From NCBI GenBank assembly GCA_003551805.1, contig PUNR01000229.1, forward strand, positions 1 to 9,401: a stretch of 9,401 nucleotides of DNA, given 5' to 3'. This document shows, one piece after another, positions 1 to 7,344 of this stretch (positions are counted from its first letter, which is position 1; the number at the start of each line of letters is the position of its first letter). A program made the position numbers and the translations under genes. This stretch comes from Loktanella sp. (GTDB lineage Bacteria; Pseudomonadota; Alphaproteobacteria; Rhodobacterales; Rhodobacteraceae). The notes under the pieces are model-generated. The model was not told the DNA's origin. It did not search any database and was given only the letters and a program-made list of their open reading frames with translations.

Positions 1-24
1 CGCAGATCGCGGGCCGCCTTTTTT
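1..24. terminator. Possible bidirectional terminator, cut by the left edge
   Basis: On the minus strand, after the transglycosylase stop, a six-A run (24-19) leads into a GC-rich arm (GGCGGCCCGCG, 18-8) that continues to the window edge. This is how one half of an A-run/stem/T-run bidirectional terminator looks, and the matching arm would lie outside the window. Only the half site is visible, so this is an inference. The operon probably ends here. Confidence 0.35.
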
Positions 25-42
25 CTGCGTTAGAACAGGGAC

Positions 43-684
43 TTAGTCCGGCATCCGGGGCAAGGCGCTTTCGCCTAGTCCCCCAACCTGCCAATAAGGT
101 GTTGCTGCCGCCACGCTGATAATTGGCCCTCTCTGGGGCATCGTGTTGCGCTGGGGTTCATCGCCCATTCCGGCCTTGATCCGGCGGACACCGGCCAGAT
201 AGGTCGCGCCATGGCTGGCGGTGCGCGAATGGTAATAGCGCGTCGCCATATCCCAATCACCCGTTTCGGTGTAAAGATCGCTCAGGTAACGTGCGGCGTA
301 ATCGGTGTTACGTGCAGGCTCGATCATCTGTGAAAGCGAGGCAAATTGATCCCCGTGCCAGCGGTAATTCAGTTGCATGCAGCCGACGTCAAAACTGGTC
401 TGCCCGTTGGCACGGACGGTTTCCAGATGCGCCAGCGCCTCGGCTGATGTATCGAAATAGAACCCTTGGCCCGCGACATTGGCAGTCCATGGCCAGGCGC
501 GCACCGCGCCGCCGCCCACCGCACGCCCAGATTCCATCCGTGCAATCGCCCGCATCAGATCCGGTGGCACGCCGTGGCGCTGTGCAGCAGAGGCTGCGTG
601 GGTTTCACATAAATCCGCAGAGGCTGCGGCAGCATAAGGCAAGGCCGCAACAAGGGCGGCAAATATATAACGTGTCTGTTTCAT
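43..684 (-). CDS. sltF: Exported SLT-type lytic transglycosylase, SltF-like flagellar enzyme
   Basis: Lytic transglycosylases cleave the MurNAc-GlcNAc bond of peptidoglycan to form a 1,6-anhydro product; here the likely job is to open the wall for the rod. The 213-residue protein has a Sec signal peptide (about residues 1-23, cleavage near ASA|D). The SLT domain follows. The predicted catalytic Glu51 lies in IARMESGR. The NVAGQGFYFDTS segment (69-80) and DVGCMQLNYRWHG (99-111) are typical of the GCMQ-type subgroup. YYHSR (150-154) stands where many SLT enzymes have AYNAG. Cys26 and Cys102 could form a disulfide. The tail at about 171-213 is outside the catalytic domain. The ATG at 684 is chosen because it begins the signal peptide; the frame runs open to 756 but that part overlaps flgL. 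The gene follows flgL by 28 bases. The symbol is given by analogy with R. sphaeroides SltF, whose C-terminus is reported to affect binding to FlgJ. Confidence 0.85.
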   Translation of the reverse strand: MKQTRYIFAALVAALPYAAAASADLCETHAASAAQRHGVPPDLMRAIARMESGRAVGGGAVRAWPWTANVAGQGFYFDTSAEALAHLETVRANGQTSFDVGCMQLNYRWHGDQFASLSQMIEPARNTDYAARYLSDLYTETGDWDMATRYYHSRTASHGATYLAGVRRIKAGMGDEPQRNTMPQRGPIISVAAATPYWQVGGLGESALPRMPD

Positions 685-712
685 GACCTCTGCCTTGCAA
701 AACAGAGGCCAA

Positions 713-1918
713 TCAACGCAGATAATCGAAAAGATTGGTCTGCGTGATCTTGGCATAAGATTGCAGCATGGCCGAACGGTTCAGCATCTGCTGCTGCAAC
801 CGCGTCAGGGCCGCCGCCATGTCCAGATCACCAAGGTTTGCAATGGCGCGGTCAAGCGCCACCTGCCGTCCGCTGATGACATCGGCTTGCGCACGGGCAC
901 TGGCGGATAAAGCCCCCAGCTTTGTGCGCTGATCCGTCAGATGGATTGCGGCATCCCCCAGCCGGGCCAGACCCGCGCTTTCCAGACGCCCTGCTGCCAC
1001 AAGATCGCGCGCCGTGCCTGTTTGATCGCGCAGACCAATCGCCTTGTCCGGTCCGTCAACGATGGCCAGCCGCAACGGGCCATTCGCCGTCAGCAAGATT
1101 TCACCCGATTGCGGATCAAGGCTGGCACTGACGCCTGTGGTCAGGGTTTGGGCGTTGATCGCGGTCAACGCCTCTGTCACCGCGCCATCGGCCAGATCGA
1201 AACGGATATTGGCCGTACCTGCGGGGCCTGTCACCGCCAAGGTCCAGCTTTCGCTGGCGCGTGTCAGGGGGATATCAAGGCGCAGCTGATCCTGTGCTGT
1301 CACCTGCGCCATTTCCTTGCTGGGATCACGGCCCAAGCCTGCGATAAAGCCGTCGATTGCGTCGAAAACCCCGGCAAAGACAGCATCGCCTGACAACCCT
1401 GTCGGCATGGTCATGCTTTCAGAGACCTGCAAACGCAATTGCCCCGCATCACCACGATACCGCAAACCATCCGGACCCTGTTCAAAAGGGTCGCCCGCAG
1501 CGCGGTAGCCCCCGAACAATGGCTGGCCTGTCGTATCTCGGGCATTGGCAAAGCCCAGCAATTGATCGCGCAAGGCGCGCATTTCCGTGGCGATCGTCGC
1601 CCTTTCGCTGGCGGTGGCGGTGGCATTCATGCTGCGCAAGGCCAGTTCGTTGATCCGCTGCAAGCTGGTGACACTTTCGCCCAGAACGATATCGGCCTGA
1701 TCCAGCCTTTGTTCGGCATAGCCCAGATTGGCGGCAAAGCGGTTCAACTGACCTGCCTGATCATCCGCCGCCGACAGACGCAACGCGCGCAACGGATCGG
1801 CAGAGGCGCGCGGATCAACCTTGCCGCTGCTGATCTGGCTTTGCAGATCGGCGATCCTGTCATTCAGGCCTGACATGGTGTTAGCGGTTTTTTGATGAAA
1901 CTGGGCGGTGCTGATCAT
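713..1918 (-). CDS. flgL: FlgL, hook-filament junction protein 3 (HAP3)
   Basis: FlgL is the second junction protein and the last adaptor before flagellin. The 401-residue protein starts with MISTAQFHQK. Its N-terminal flagellin-like helical part has LNDRIADLQSQISSGK at 18-33 and SADPLRALRLSAADDQ at 39-54. The block FANARDTTGQPLFGGYRAAG at 123-142 corresponds to the junction-protein NxxD/GxYLFxG-type motif. The C-terminal helix is ALTRLQQQMLNRSAMLQSYA at about 370-389, ending in KITQTNLFDYLR. A beta-rich insert at about 222-295 resembles the flagellin-IN motif and one segment of FlgK. It has no cysteine. A GTG four codons upstream could extend the frame to 1930, but the ATG at 1918 has the better ribosome-binding site and N-terminus. 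The start is 8 bases after the flgK stop. FlgL is preferred over flagellin because it directly follows flgK and has the conserved FlgL ends. Confidence 0.96.
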   Translation of the reverse strand: MISTAQFHQKTANTMSGLNDRIADLQSQISSGKVDPRASADPLRALRLSAADDQAGQLNRFAANLGYAEQRLDQADIVLGESVTSLQRINELALRSMNATATASERATIATEMRALRDQLLGFANARDTTGQPLFGGYRAAGDPFEQGPDGLRYRGDAGQLRLQVSESMTMPTGLSGDAVFAGVFDAIDGFIAGLGRDPSKEMAQVTAQDQLRLDIPLTRASESWTLAVTGPAGTANIRFDLADGAVTEALTAINAQTLTTGVSASLDPQSGEILLTANGPLRLAIVDGPDKAIGLRDQTGTARDLVAAGRLESAGLARLGDAAIHLTDQRTKLGALSASARAQADVISGRQVALDRAIANLGDLDMAAALTRLQQQMLNRSAMLQSYAKITQTNLFDYLR

Positions 1919-1924
1919 AGTCTG

Positions 1925-1929
1925 CCTCA
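1925..1929 (-). promoter_or_regulatory. Ribosome-binding site that decides the flgL start
   Basis: TGAGG on the minus strand lies 6 bases before the ATG at 1918 and itself contains the flgK TGA stop (1929-1927). It supports the ATG at 1918 over the upstream GTG at 1930, which would have this element downstream of it. Confidence 0.7.
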
Positions 1930-4900
1930 CAATGCGGCCAGAAGGGTTTCAAATAATTCGCGTGCGGTTTTCACCGACTGCGCATTGGCCTGATAGGCCT
2001 GTTGCAGCTGCATCATGCGTGCCGCCTCGGCGTCCAGATCGACGCCAGCGCGATTGGACAGCGCGCGCGCGGCGCTGTCAGCCTCGGCAGATAGCGACGC
2101 CACACGCAGTTTTGTCGCCGCCACCTGCGCACCTGCGCGTTGTTGCAGGCTTGCGAAACCCGCCGCATAGCCGCCATCGCCTGTGGTCAGATCGCGCTGG
2201 CGCAATCCGGCCATGGCGGCGATCACGCGGTTGTCGCCCGCAAGCCCGGTATTGGGCGCAATCTGATAACTGTCGCCTGTGCGCGCGCCCGCACCAAGGG
2301 TGATCGTCAAACTGCCGAAACTGGCACGCCCTGCGGGATCAAGCATGCGTTCCGCCAGAAATGCCCCGCTGTCACGATCAAACAGCCCGATCCGGCCCGT
2401 CGCGGCATCCAGAACACGAATATCCTGCGCGCGTTGCGGGGGGGCGGCATCACTGACAGCGCCTTGCAAACGTAAAGCTCCGGCACCCGTCATCACCACC
2501 AGCAGATCCAGATCAGGCCGCGCATTCAGGGTCAGGCTGGTAGAACTGGCGCTGTTTGGCGCGCCAATTTCCAGCCAGCGACCATCGGTGCTGCGCAGGA
2601 CCAGATCATCGCCCATGCGTGTCGCTGTGATATCGGCGGTATCCATCCCCGCGCGCAGCGCGCCGTCCTGCGCGGGAATGGCAACACGGCCTGCGCGCGG
2701 ATCAATCTGCAGGACCAGCGCATTGCTGACCGGATCAATCGCACCAGCGCCCGGAAAACCAGCGCTGGTGGTGACACCCCCGGCGCTGACATCGATCTGA
2801 TGCGTCTCGGCCCCGACGCGGATATCAAAAGACGTTGGCAATTGCGCGGGGTCCAGCGGTTTGCCCGTGATCGCGGTCAATGGCGCGTCAGATATGGCCA
2901 TACCAAAGCGCGCCGCCTCGCCCGCGTCCGCAGGCAATTGCAGGACACTGCCATCCAAAGTGCCGCCCTGCGTGGTAATCGCCAGACGACCTGCCCCGTC
3001 GAACGCAGCGGAAATGCGTCCTTCTTCTGGTCCGGTCACCCGCGGGGAACCATCGACCATCTGGATGCGATAGATCTGGTCACCCAAACCGACACGCAGG
3101 AAAGCACCGTCCGCAGGCGGGCTGGGCAAAGCGGCCCCGATCAGGCTGCTTTCAGGTGCATTGCGGCGCAGATCGGCCAGAAGCGCGGTTGTGATCTGTG
3201 CCGCGTCCAGATCGGTCGCAGTGATGGCGGCCTGATGCAAGCGCCCGTCGCCGCCAGTCAGGGTGATCTGTCGGACATCACCTTCGCCCGCAAAGCCCGG
3301 CACGGGCCGCAGCGTGGCGACACTGCCCGCGTCATCGCGGGTCAGGGTCATCATCCCACCTGAAAACGGATCGCGCGCGGCCTCTTGCCAATTGCCACCT
3401 GTCGCTGCGGAAAAGGCGCTGGCGCTGGTCACTGTCACAACGCCGCTGATGCGCAGCGCCTGTTCCGGTGTCAGGCTGGTCTGATCGAGCAGCCCGCCAT
3501 CCGGCCCCAGCCGCGCGACACCCAAGCTGCCGCCACCCGACAAGGCCAGCCGCGACAGGCCGATATCCGCGCCCTGATCATGGATCAGCAGCACACGCCC
3601 GCCAGTTGCCGCCATTTCAGCACGAATGCCGGTGCTGGCGGTCGCGGCATTGACCGCATTGACCAAGGCCGCAGGACCGCCTGCCCCAATATCGGCAGCG
3701 ATCGTGACGGGTGTCACATTATCGCCCGCCAGCCGCAGCGACATTGTGCCAGCGGCTGGCAGATCAAGCGCCACCAGCGTTTTTGCAGAAACACCAAAAG
3801 GCAGCGCATCACCAATCAGTGCCGCCTGCCGCGCGGCAGAGGCACCTGTGGGCAGGCGCAGATCATTCTGCACCCCCGGCCCTGCAAATTGCCAATCACT
3901 GGCAGGGGTTTCGCTCGGCAGTTCGGTTGCGTTCCACGCAGTGATCCCGCCTGCCGCGTTCAGCGCCAGCGTGAATTGCCCGGCGGCGGCGGCCCCCTGC
4001 CGCTGCAATCCGGCAAAATCACTTGCCGGGTCCAGATAGGCAGGCTGATAGACAGCCCCCGCCAAAAAGCCGTTTTCAACGCGGATCAATTCTGCCGCTG
4101 CCGCAGCAGACAGCGGCGCACCGGATAATTGCCGCCCGTCACGGGTGAAGATTGCCATGTCCGCGGCAGGGGCTTCATCGCTGATCTGCACGCCCGCGAC
4201 AGGCCCGCCCTGATCCAGCAGCGTCACCGCCAAAGGCGGCGTGCCGCCTTCATCCGTGACCAAAACCAACGCGCCATCGCGGTGCAGCGCCGTCAACCCC
4301 AGATCACGCAAGGATTGCCCGCCTGCATCCGTGATCCCGCCTGCATTCAGCGCGCGCGTTACCTGAGCCAGATCGGTGCCAGCGGTCCAGTCAAAACTGA
4401 CATCACCGCTTGGCGTGGTGATCTGCAAACCTTGCGCGGTGGCGGCATTGGCGGGTGCCATCTCGAACGTTTGCAGGCGTGGCAGCGCGCGCAGGGTAAC
4501 ATCGGCCCCTGCAGGGATCATCCCGACAACGCCGGAGGTCAGAAATTCCTGTGTATCACCCATCGCCAGCAATGCCGCCAGATCGGGCAAGGCCCCGGCT
4601 GTGGGCGTCAATGGCGTCACATTGATAGCCGCGTTGCCCTTATTGCCGGGGGCGGCGCTGATGATCAGGGGCGATGCCGTGGCAATCTCGGCCACGGACC
4701 CCAGCGCCAGCGCCATATGCCGTGCTGCGCCATCTGCGCGCGTCAGCGTGATGCGGTCGCCATCCTGCGGCGTACCGCGCAGCGCGATCTGCAATCCCGG
4801 CATCGCCAGCACCGGATTGCCGTTGGTCAACAGATTGCCCGATGCATCGCGCAAATCCCATTGCGCACTAGCCTGCGCATAGACCAGCGTCAGTGGCCCC

Positions 4901-5919
4901 TCTGGTGCCTCCGCGCCTGTCAGCGTGATATCCGCGACGGCATTGCCGCGCATCAGCGCGCCTGCCTCTTGCGCCCAGCCTGTTGTGGTAAAGACCGCGC
5001 CACCCGGCGCGCCAGATGGTGTCAGGGCGCTGGCATGCAGGCGGTTCACCTCGGTCGTGATTTTGCTGGCCCAGCCATCAAGGTCGCGGATGCCCTGTGC
5101 GACGGCTCCTGCCGCTTGTGCCAAGCCGCCCAATGTGCCGCTTTCGGGCGTGCGCAACAGGACGGGCGTGCCTGCCCTGTCTTCGGTAATGCGGATTTGC
5201 CCGTCGGGGGCTGCGGTGATGCGCGATGCCTCTTGCCCCGTCAACAGCAGCGGGCCATTGCGGCCCGTGCCCAGCCGGATTGTTGCCATACCGCGATCAT
5301 CAAGACTGACATCCACCGAAACCAACTGCGCCAGATCGTCGATCAACCTGTCGCGCTGGTCAAACAATGGGTTCTGCGCGCCCAAGCGGTTTTCGGTCGC
5401 GATCCGACCCTGCACCTCGGCCAGTGCCTGCAGGATACCATCCATGCCTTGGACCGCGCGGGCGGTTTCTGCGGCGATGCCGCGTGCCTGTTGGTCAAGA
5501 CCATGCGCCAGATCGGCAATGCCACCCGCCAGCGTACCACTGGCGGCCAGCATGACATTGCGCAGCCCGGTATCGCCGGGTGCCAGTGCCAGACCATCCA
5601 GCCCATCGAAAAAACCGTTCAGCAGACGCTGGACGCCTTCGACACCGGGGATCAGACGATCCTCGAAATCCTGCAAATGGGTCAGTTGCACCTCTGCCGA
5701 CGCCAGCGCGCTGATGGCGCTGCGGTTGCGATCGACCAAAAGCGCGTCAAAGGCGCGGCTGATTTCGGCCACATCGACGCCGCTGGCCGTTTCTGCCAGC
5801 AGAGTGTCGCGACGCAGATAGCCTTTGGTGTCCACATTGGCGATGTTTTCCCCCACAACGCCCAAGGCGGTGCGATAGGCCATCAGACCAGAGCGGCCAA
5901 TGTTGAACAGATCGGTCAT
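1927..5919 (-). CDS. flgK: FlgK, hook-filament junction protein 1 (HAP1), unusually large
   Basis: FlgK is the first of the two junction proteins that connect hook and filament; it is exported by the flagellar type III system. Its ends are typical. The N-terminal rod-like signature is ENIANVDTKGY (residues 24-34), and the DQRDRLIDDLAQLVSVDVSL block is at 187-206. The C-terminal end has GDSYQIAP and GDNRVIAAMAGL (about 1215-1239), then MMQLQQAYQANAQSVKTARE (1302-1321) and the ending LFETLLAAL. Between about 240 and 1215 lies an extra region, probably beta-rich, so the total is 1330 residues against roughly 450-650 in most bacteria. At least two stretches there (about 484-569 and 713-793) resemble the flagellin-IN motif. 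There are no cysteines and only seven lysines. The frame is uninterrupted with no sign of fusion to another enzyme. The ATG overlaps the flgJ stop (ATGA) and has only a weak ribosome-binding site, suggesting coupled translation. Confidence 0.95.
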   Translation of the reverse strand: MTDLFNIGRSGLMAYRTALGVVGENIANVDTKGYLRRDTLLAETASGVDVAEISRAFDALLVDRNRSAISALASAEVQLTHLQDFEDRLIPGVEGVQRLLNGFFDGLDGLALAPGDTGLRNVMLAASGTLAGGIADLAHGLDQQARGIAAETARAVQGMDGILQALAEVQGRIATENRLGAQNPLFDQRDRLIDDLAQLVSVDVSLDDRGMATIRLGTGRNGPLLLTGQEASRITAAPDGQIRITEDRAGTPVLLRTPESGTLGGLAQAAGAVAQGIRDLDGWASKITTEVNRLHASALTPSGAPGGAVFTTTGWAQEAGALMRGNAVADITLTGAEAPEGPLTLVYAQASAQWDLRDASGNLLTNGNPVLAMPGLQIALRGTPQDGDRITLTRADGAARHMALALGSVAEIATASPLIISAAPGNKGNAAINVTPLTPTAGALPDLAALLAMGDTQEFLTSGVVGMIPAGADVTLRALPRLQTFEMAPANAATAQGLQITTPSGDVSFDWTAGTDLAQVTRALNAGGITDAGGQSLRDLGLTALHRDGALVLVTDEGGTPPLAVTLLDQGGPVAGVQISDEAPAADMAIFTRDGRQLSGAPLSAAAAAELIRVENGFLAGAVYQPAYLDPASDFAGLQRQGAAAAGQFTLALNAAGGITAWNATELPSETPASDWQFAGPGVQNDLRLPTGASAARQAALIGDALPFGVSAKTLVALDLPAAGTMSLRLAGDNVTPVTIAADIGAGGPAALVNAVNAATASTGIRAEMAATGGRVLLIHDQGADIGLSRLALSGGGSLGVARLGPDGGLLDQTSLTPEQALRISGVVTVTSASAFSAATGGNWQEAARDPFSGGMMTLTRDDAGSVATLRPVPGFAGEGDVRQITLTGGDGRLHQAAITATDLDAAQITTALLADLRRNAPESSLIGAALPSPPADGAFLRVGLGDQIYRIQMVDGSPRVTGPEEGRISAAFDGAGRLAITTQGGTLDGSVLQLPADAGEAARFGMAISDAPLTAITGKPLDPAQLPTSFDIRVGAETHQIDVSAGGVTTSAGFPGAGAIDPVSNALVLQIDPRAGRVAIPAQDGALRAGMDTADITATRMGDDLVLRSTDGRWLEIGAPNSASSTSLTLNARPDLDLLVVMTGAGALRLQGAVSDAAPPQRAQDIRVLDAATGRIGLFDRDSGAFLAERMLDPAGRASFGSLTITLGAGARTGDSYQIAPNTGLAGDNRVIAAMAGLRQRDLTTGDGGYAAGFASLQQRAGAQVAATKLRVASLSAEADSAARALSNRAGVDLDAEAARMMQLQQAYQANAQSVKTARELFETLLAAL

Positions 5920-6203
5920 GATCCGGACCGCCCAAGACCCGCAATACCTGCAAATTGTCGGTAAATCGCATCCCCCAGCCCCAGACCAGCGCGGCCAGCG
6001 GCCTGTTCGGCCAGTGTTGTGTCCAGCATGGCGCGGGCCTGTCGCGTCGCGCTGCTTTCCAGCAGATCGGATGACAGCGCTTCTGCCTGACCTGATTTCA
6101 GGATTTGTTGCAGAAACAGTGCCTCGAACCCGGCGCTGGCTTGCCGCAGGCGGCTGTCGGCACGGATGGCGCTGGTGTCGGGCAATTGCGGGGTGATCTG
6201 CAC
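5916..6203 (-). CDS. flgJ: FlgJ, rod-binding protein without muramidase domain
   Basis: This 95-residue protein is only the N-terminal rod-binding domain of FlgJ, which acts as a scaffold or cap for rod assembly in the periplasm. Enterobacterial FlgJ is about 310 residues and carries a peptidoglycan hydrolase domain that is absent here. The family signature is clear: ASAGFEALFLQQILKSGQAE at residues 22-41 and TTLAEQAAGRAGLGLGDAIY at 62-81. The start codon is GTG at 6203, supported by AAGGA 7 bases upstream, which follows the flgI stop directly (TGAAAGGA). No other in-frame start would keep the conserved block. The last codon and stop overlap the flgK start as ATGA. In R. sphaeroides a similar short FlgJ partners the separate transglycosylase SltF, and the gene at the end of this operon is a good candidate for that role here. 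Confidence 0.93.
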   Translation of the reverse strand: MQITPQLPDTSAIRADSRLRQASAGFEALFLQQILKSGQAEALSSDLLESSATRQARAMLDTTLAEQAAGRAGLGLGDAIYRQFAGIAGLGRSGS

Positions 6204-6215
6204 CTTGTGATCCTT

Positions 6216-7331
6216 TCAGATGATGATCAGTTCCGCGCGCAGGGCACCGGCGCGATGCAAAGCTTCCAGAATAGCCACCAGATCGGCGGCGCTGGCGCCT
6301 ACGGCATTGATCGCATCAACCAGCGACGCCAGCGACACACCGCCATCAAAGACAAAGGCGGGGTTGTTTTCGCGGGTGATATCAATGCTGCTGTCAGGGG
6401 TAATGACAGGTTCACCCGGCACGATCACATTCCCGCCTGCGTTGTTCAGCACGCTGGCACCTTGGGCGACGTTGAAATCCTCGTTCACACGCACGGTCAA
6501 TGATCCGTGGCTGATCGCGGCGGGTGTCACGCGCACGGCACCGCCGATAACAACCGTGCCGGTGCGGGCATTCACGATGACCTGCGCGGGGGGTTCGGCG
6601 CTTTCTACAGTCAGATCCTGCACCATCGCCATGAAAGGCACGCGGGCACCCGGATCGGCAGGTGCCCGCACCCGGATCGAGCTGCCATCCAGCGCTACGG
6701 CAACACCCGCGCCAAAATGGCGGTTGACGGCATCGGTGACGGATCGTGCCGTGGCGAAATCGGGGCGGTGCAGGTTCACCACGAAATAATCCGTTTCCAG
6801 AAAGGCGGTTTCGACGATGCGTTCAACATTGGCCCCGCCGGGGATGCGCCCCACGGTCGGCACATTGACCAGCACGGATGATCCATCGCCCCCCGAAACA
6901 CCTAGACCACCGACCACCAGATTGCCTTGGGCAACGGCGTAAATCTCGCCATCGGCGCCCATCAGCGGGGTCATCAGCAATGTGCCCCCCTGCAAGGACC
7001 GTGCCCGCCCGGCGGTGGAAACGGTGATATCAATCATCTGCCCGGGCTTCATGAAAGCCCCCAGTTCGGCTGTCACCATCACGGCGGCAACATTGCGGGC
7101 ATCCAGATCGCGGGCGTCCACCTCTAGCCCCAGCCGGGACACGACGGATTGCATCGACCGTTGCGTCAGCCCCGATGCGCCATCACCCGTGCCAGCCAGA
7201 CCAACGACCAAACCAAAACCCACCAAAGGGTTCGACCGCACACCTGCTACAGCAGCGATATCCTTGATCCGTTCGGCCAACACCACGCCGGGCAGGCAAA
7301 GCAGGATCGTGGCCAGCAAAAACGCGCGCAT
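6216..7331 (-). CDS. flgI: FlgI, flagellar P-ring protein precursor
   Basis: FlgI is the periplasmic protein of the P-ring, which sits at the peptidoglycan layer around the rod. The frame is open up to 7499, but the upstream 56 codons overlap flgH and look unrelated to FlgI. The ATG at 7331 gives 371 residues with a clear Sec signal peptide (MRAFLLATILLCLPGVVLA, cut before Glu20). The mature protein opens with the family signature ERIKDIAAVAGVRSNPLVGF followed by GLVVGLAGTGDG. Later conserved blocks include MTPLMGADGEIYAVAQGNL (about 120-138), NVPTVGRIPGGANVE (about 156-170), ARTGTVVIGG (about 255-264) and the C-terminal SLASLVDAINAVGAS (about 333-347). The mature protein has no cysteine. The start is 13 bases after the flgH stop; the ribosome-binding site is only a G-run 6 bases upstream, so coupling to flgH may help. 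FlgI usually needs the chaperone FlgA, which is not in this window. Confidence 0.98.
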   Translation of the reverse strand: MRAFLLATILLCLPGVVLAERIKDIAAVAGVRSNPLVGFGLVVGLAGTGDGASGLTQRSMQSVVSRLGLEVDARDLDARNVAAVMVTAELGAFMKPGQMIDITVSTAGRARSLQGGTLLMTPLMGADGEIYAVAQGNLVVGGLGVSGGDGSSVLVNVPTVGRIPGGANVERIVETAFLETDYFVVNLHRPDFATARSVTDAVNRHFGAGVAVALDGSSIRVRAPADPGARVPFMAMVQDLTVESAEPPAQVIVNARTGTVVIGGAVRVTPAAISHGSLTVRVNEDFNVAQGASVLNNAGGNVIVPGEPVITPDSSIDITRENNPAFVFDGGVSLASLVDAINAVGASAADLVAILEALHRAGALRAELIII

Positions 7332-7344
7332 CACCAGCCCCCCG

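Noticed and set aside
1..29. Inverted repeat CGCAGA (1-6) and TCTGCG (24-29).
   Set aside because: A six-base stem with a 17-base loop is weak, and the T/A-run lies inside it; the half-terminator reading explains the segment better.
39..49. Small palindrome GGACT-T-AGTCC around the transglycosylase stop codon.
   Set aside because: The central loop is a single base and no T-run follows, so it is not a credible terminator or operator.
340..360. GTGCCA on the plus strand near 355-360, resembling part of another minus-strand sigma-54 site.
   Set aside because: The GC-CC spacing is about 15 bases rather than 10, and it lies inside the transglycosylase coding sequence.
685..756. N-terminal extension of the transglycosylase by 24 codons.
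   Set aside because: It overlaps the end of flgL and would place a non-signal sequence ahead of an evident signal peptide.
3385..4128. A 247-codon plus-strand open frame antisense to the middle of flgK.
   Set aside because: Same composition bias as the larger antisense frame, no domain, and no supporting start context.
4129..5964. A 611-codon open frame on the plus strand, antisense to flgK.
   Set aside because: Its product is rich in Gln, Arg, Cys and His with no recognisable domain, and it lies wholly opposite conserved FlgK and FlgJ coding sequence. Long antisense frames are expected in GC-rich coding DNA.
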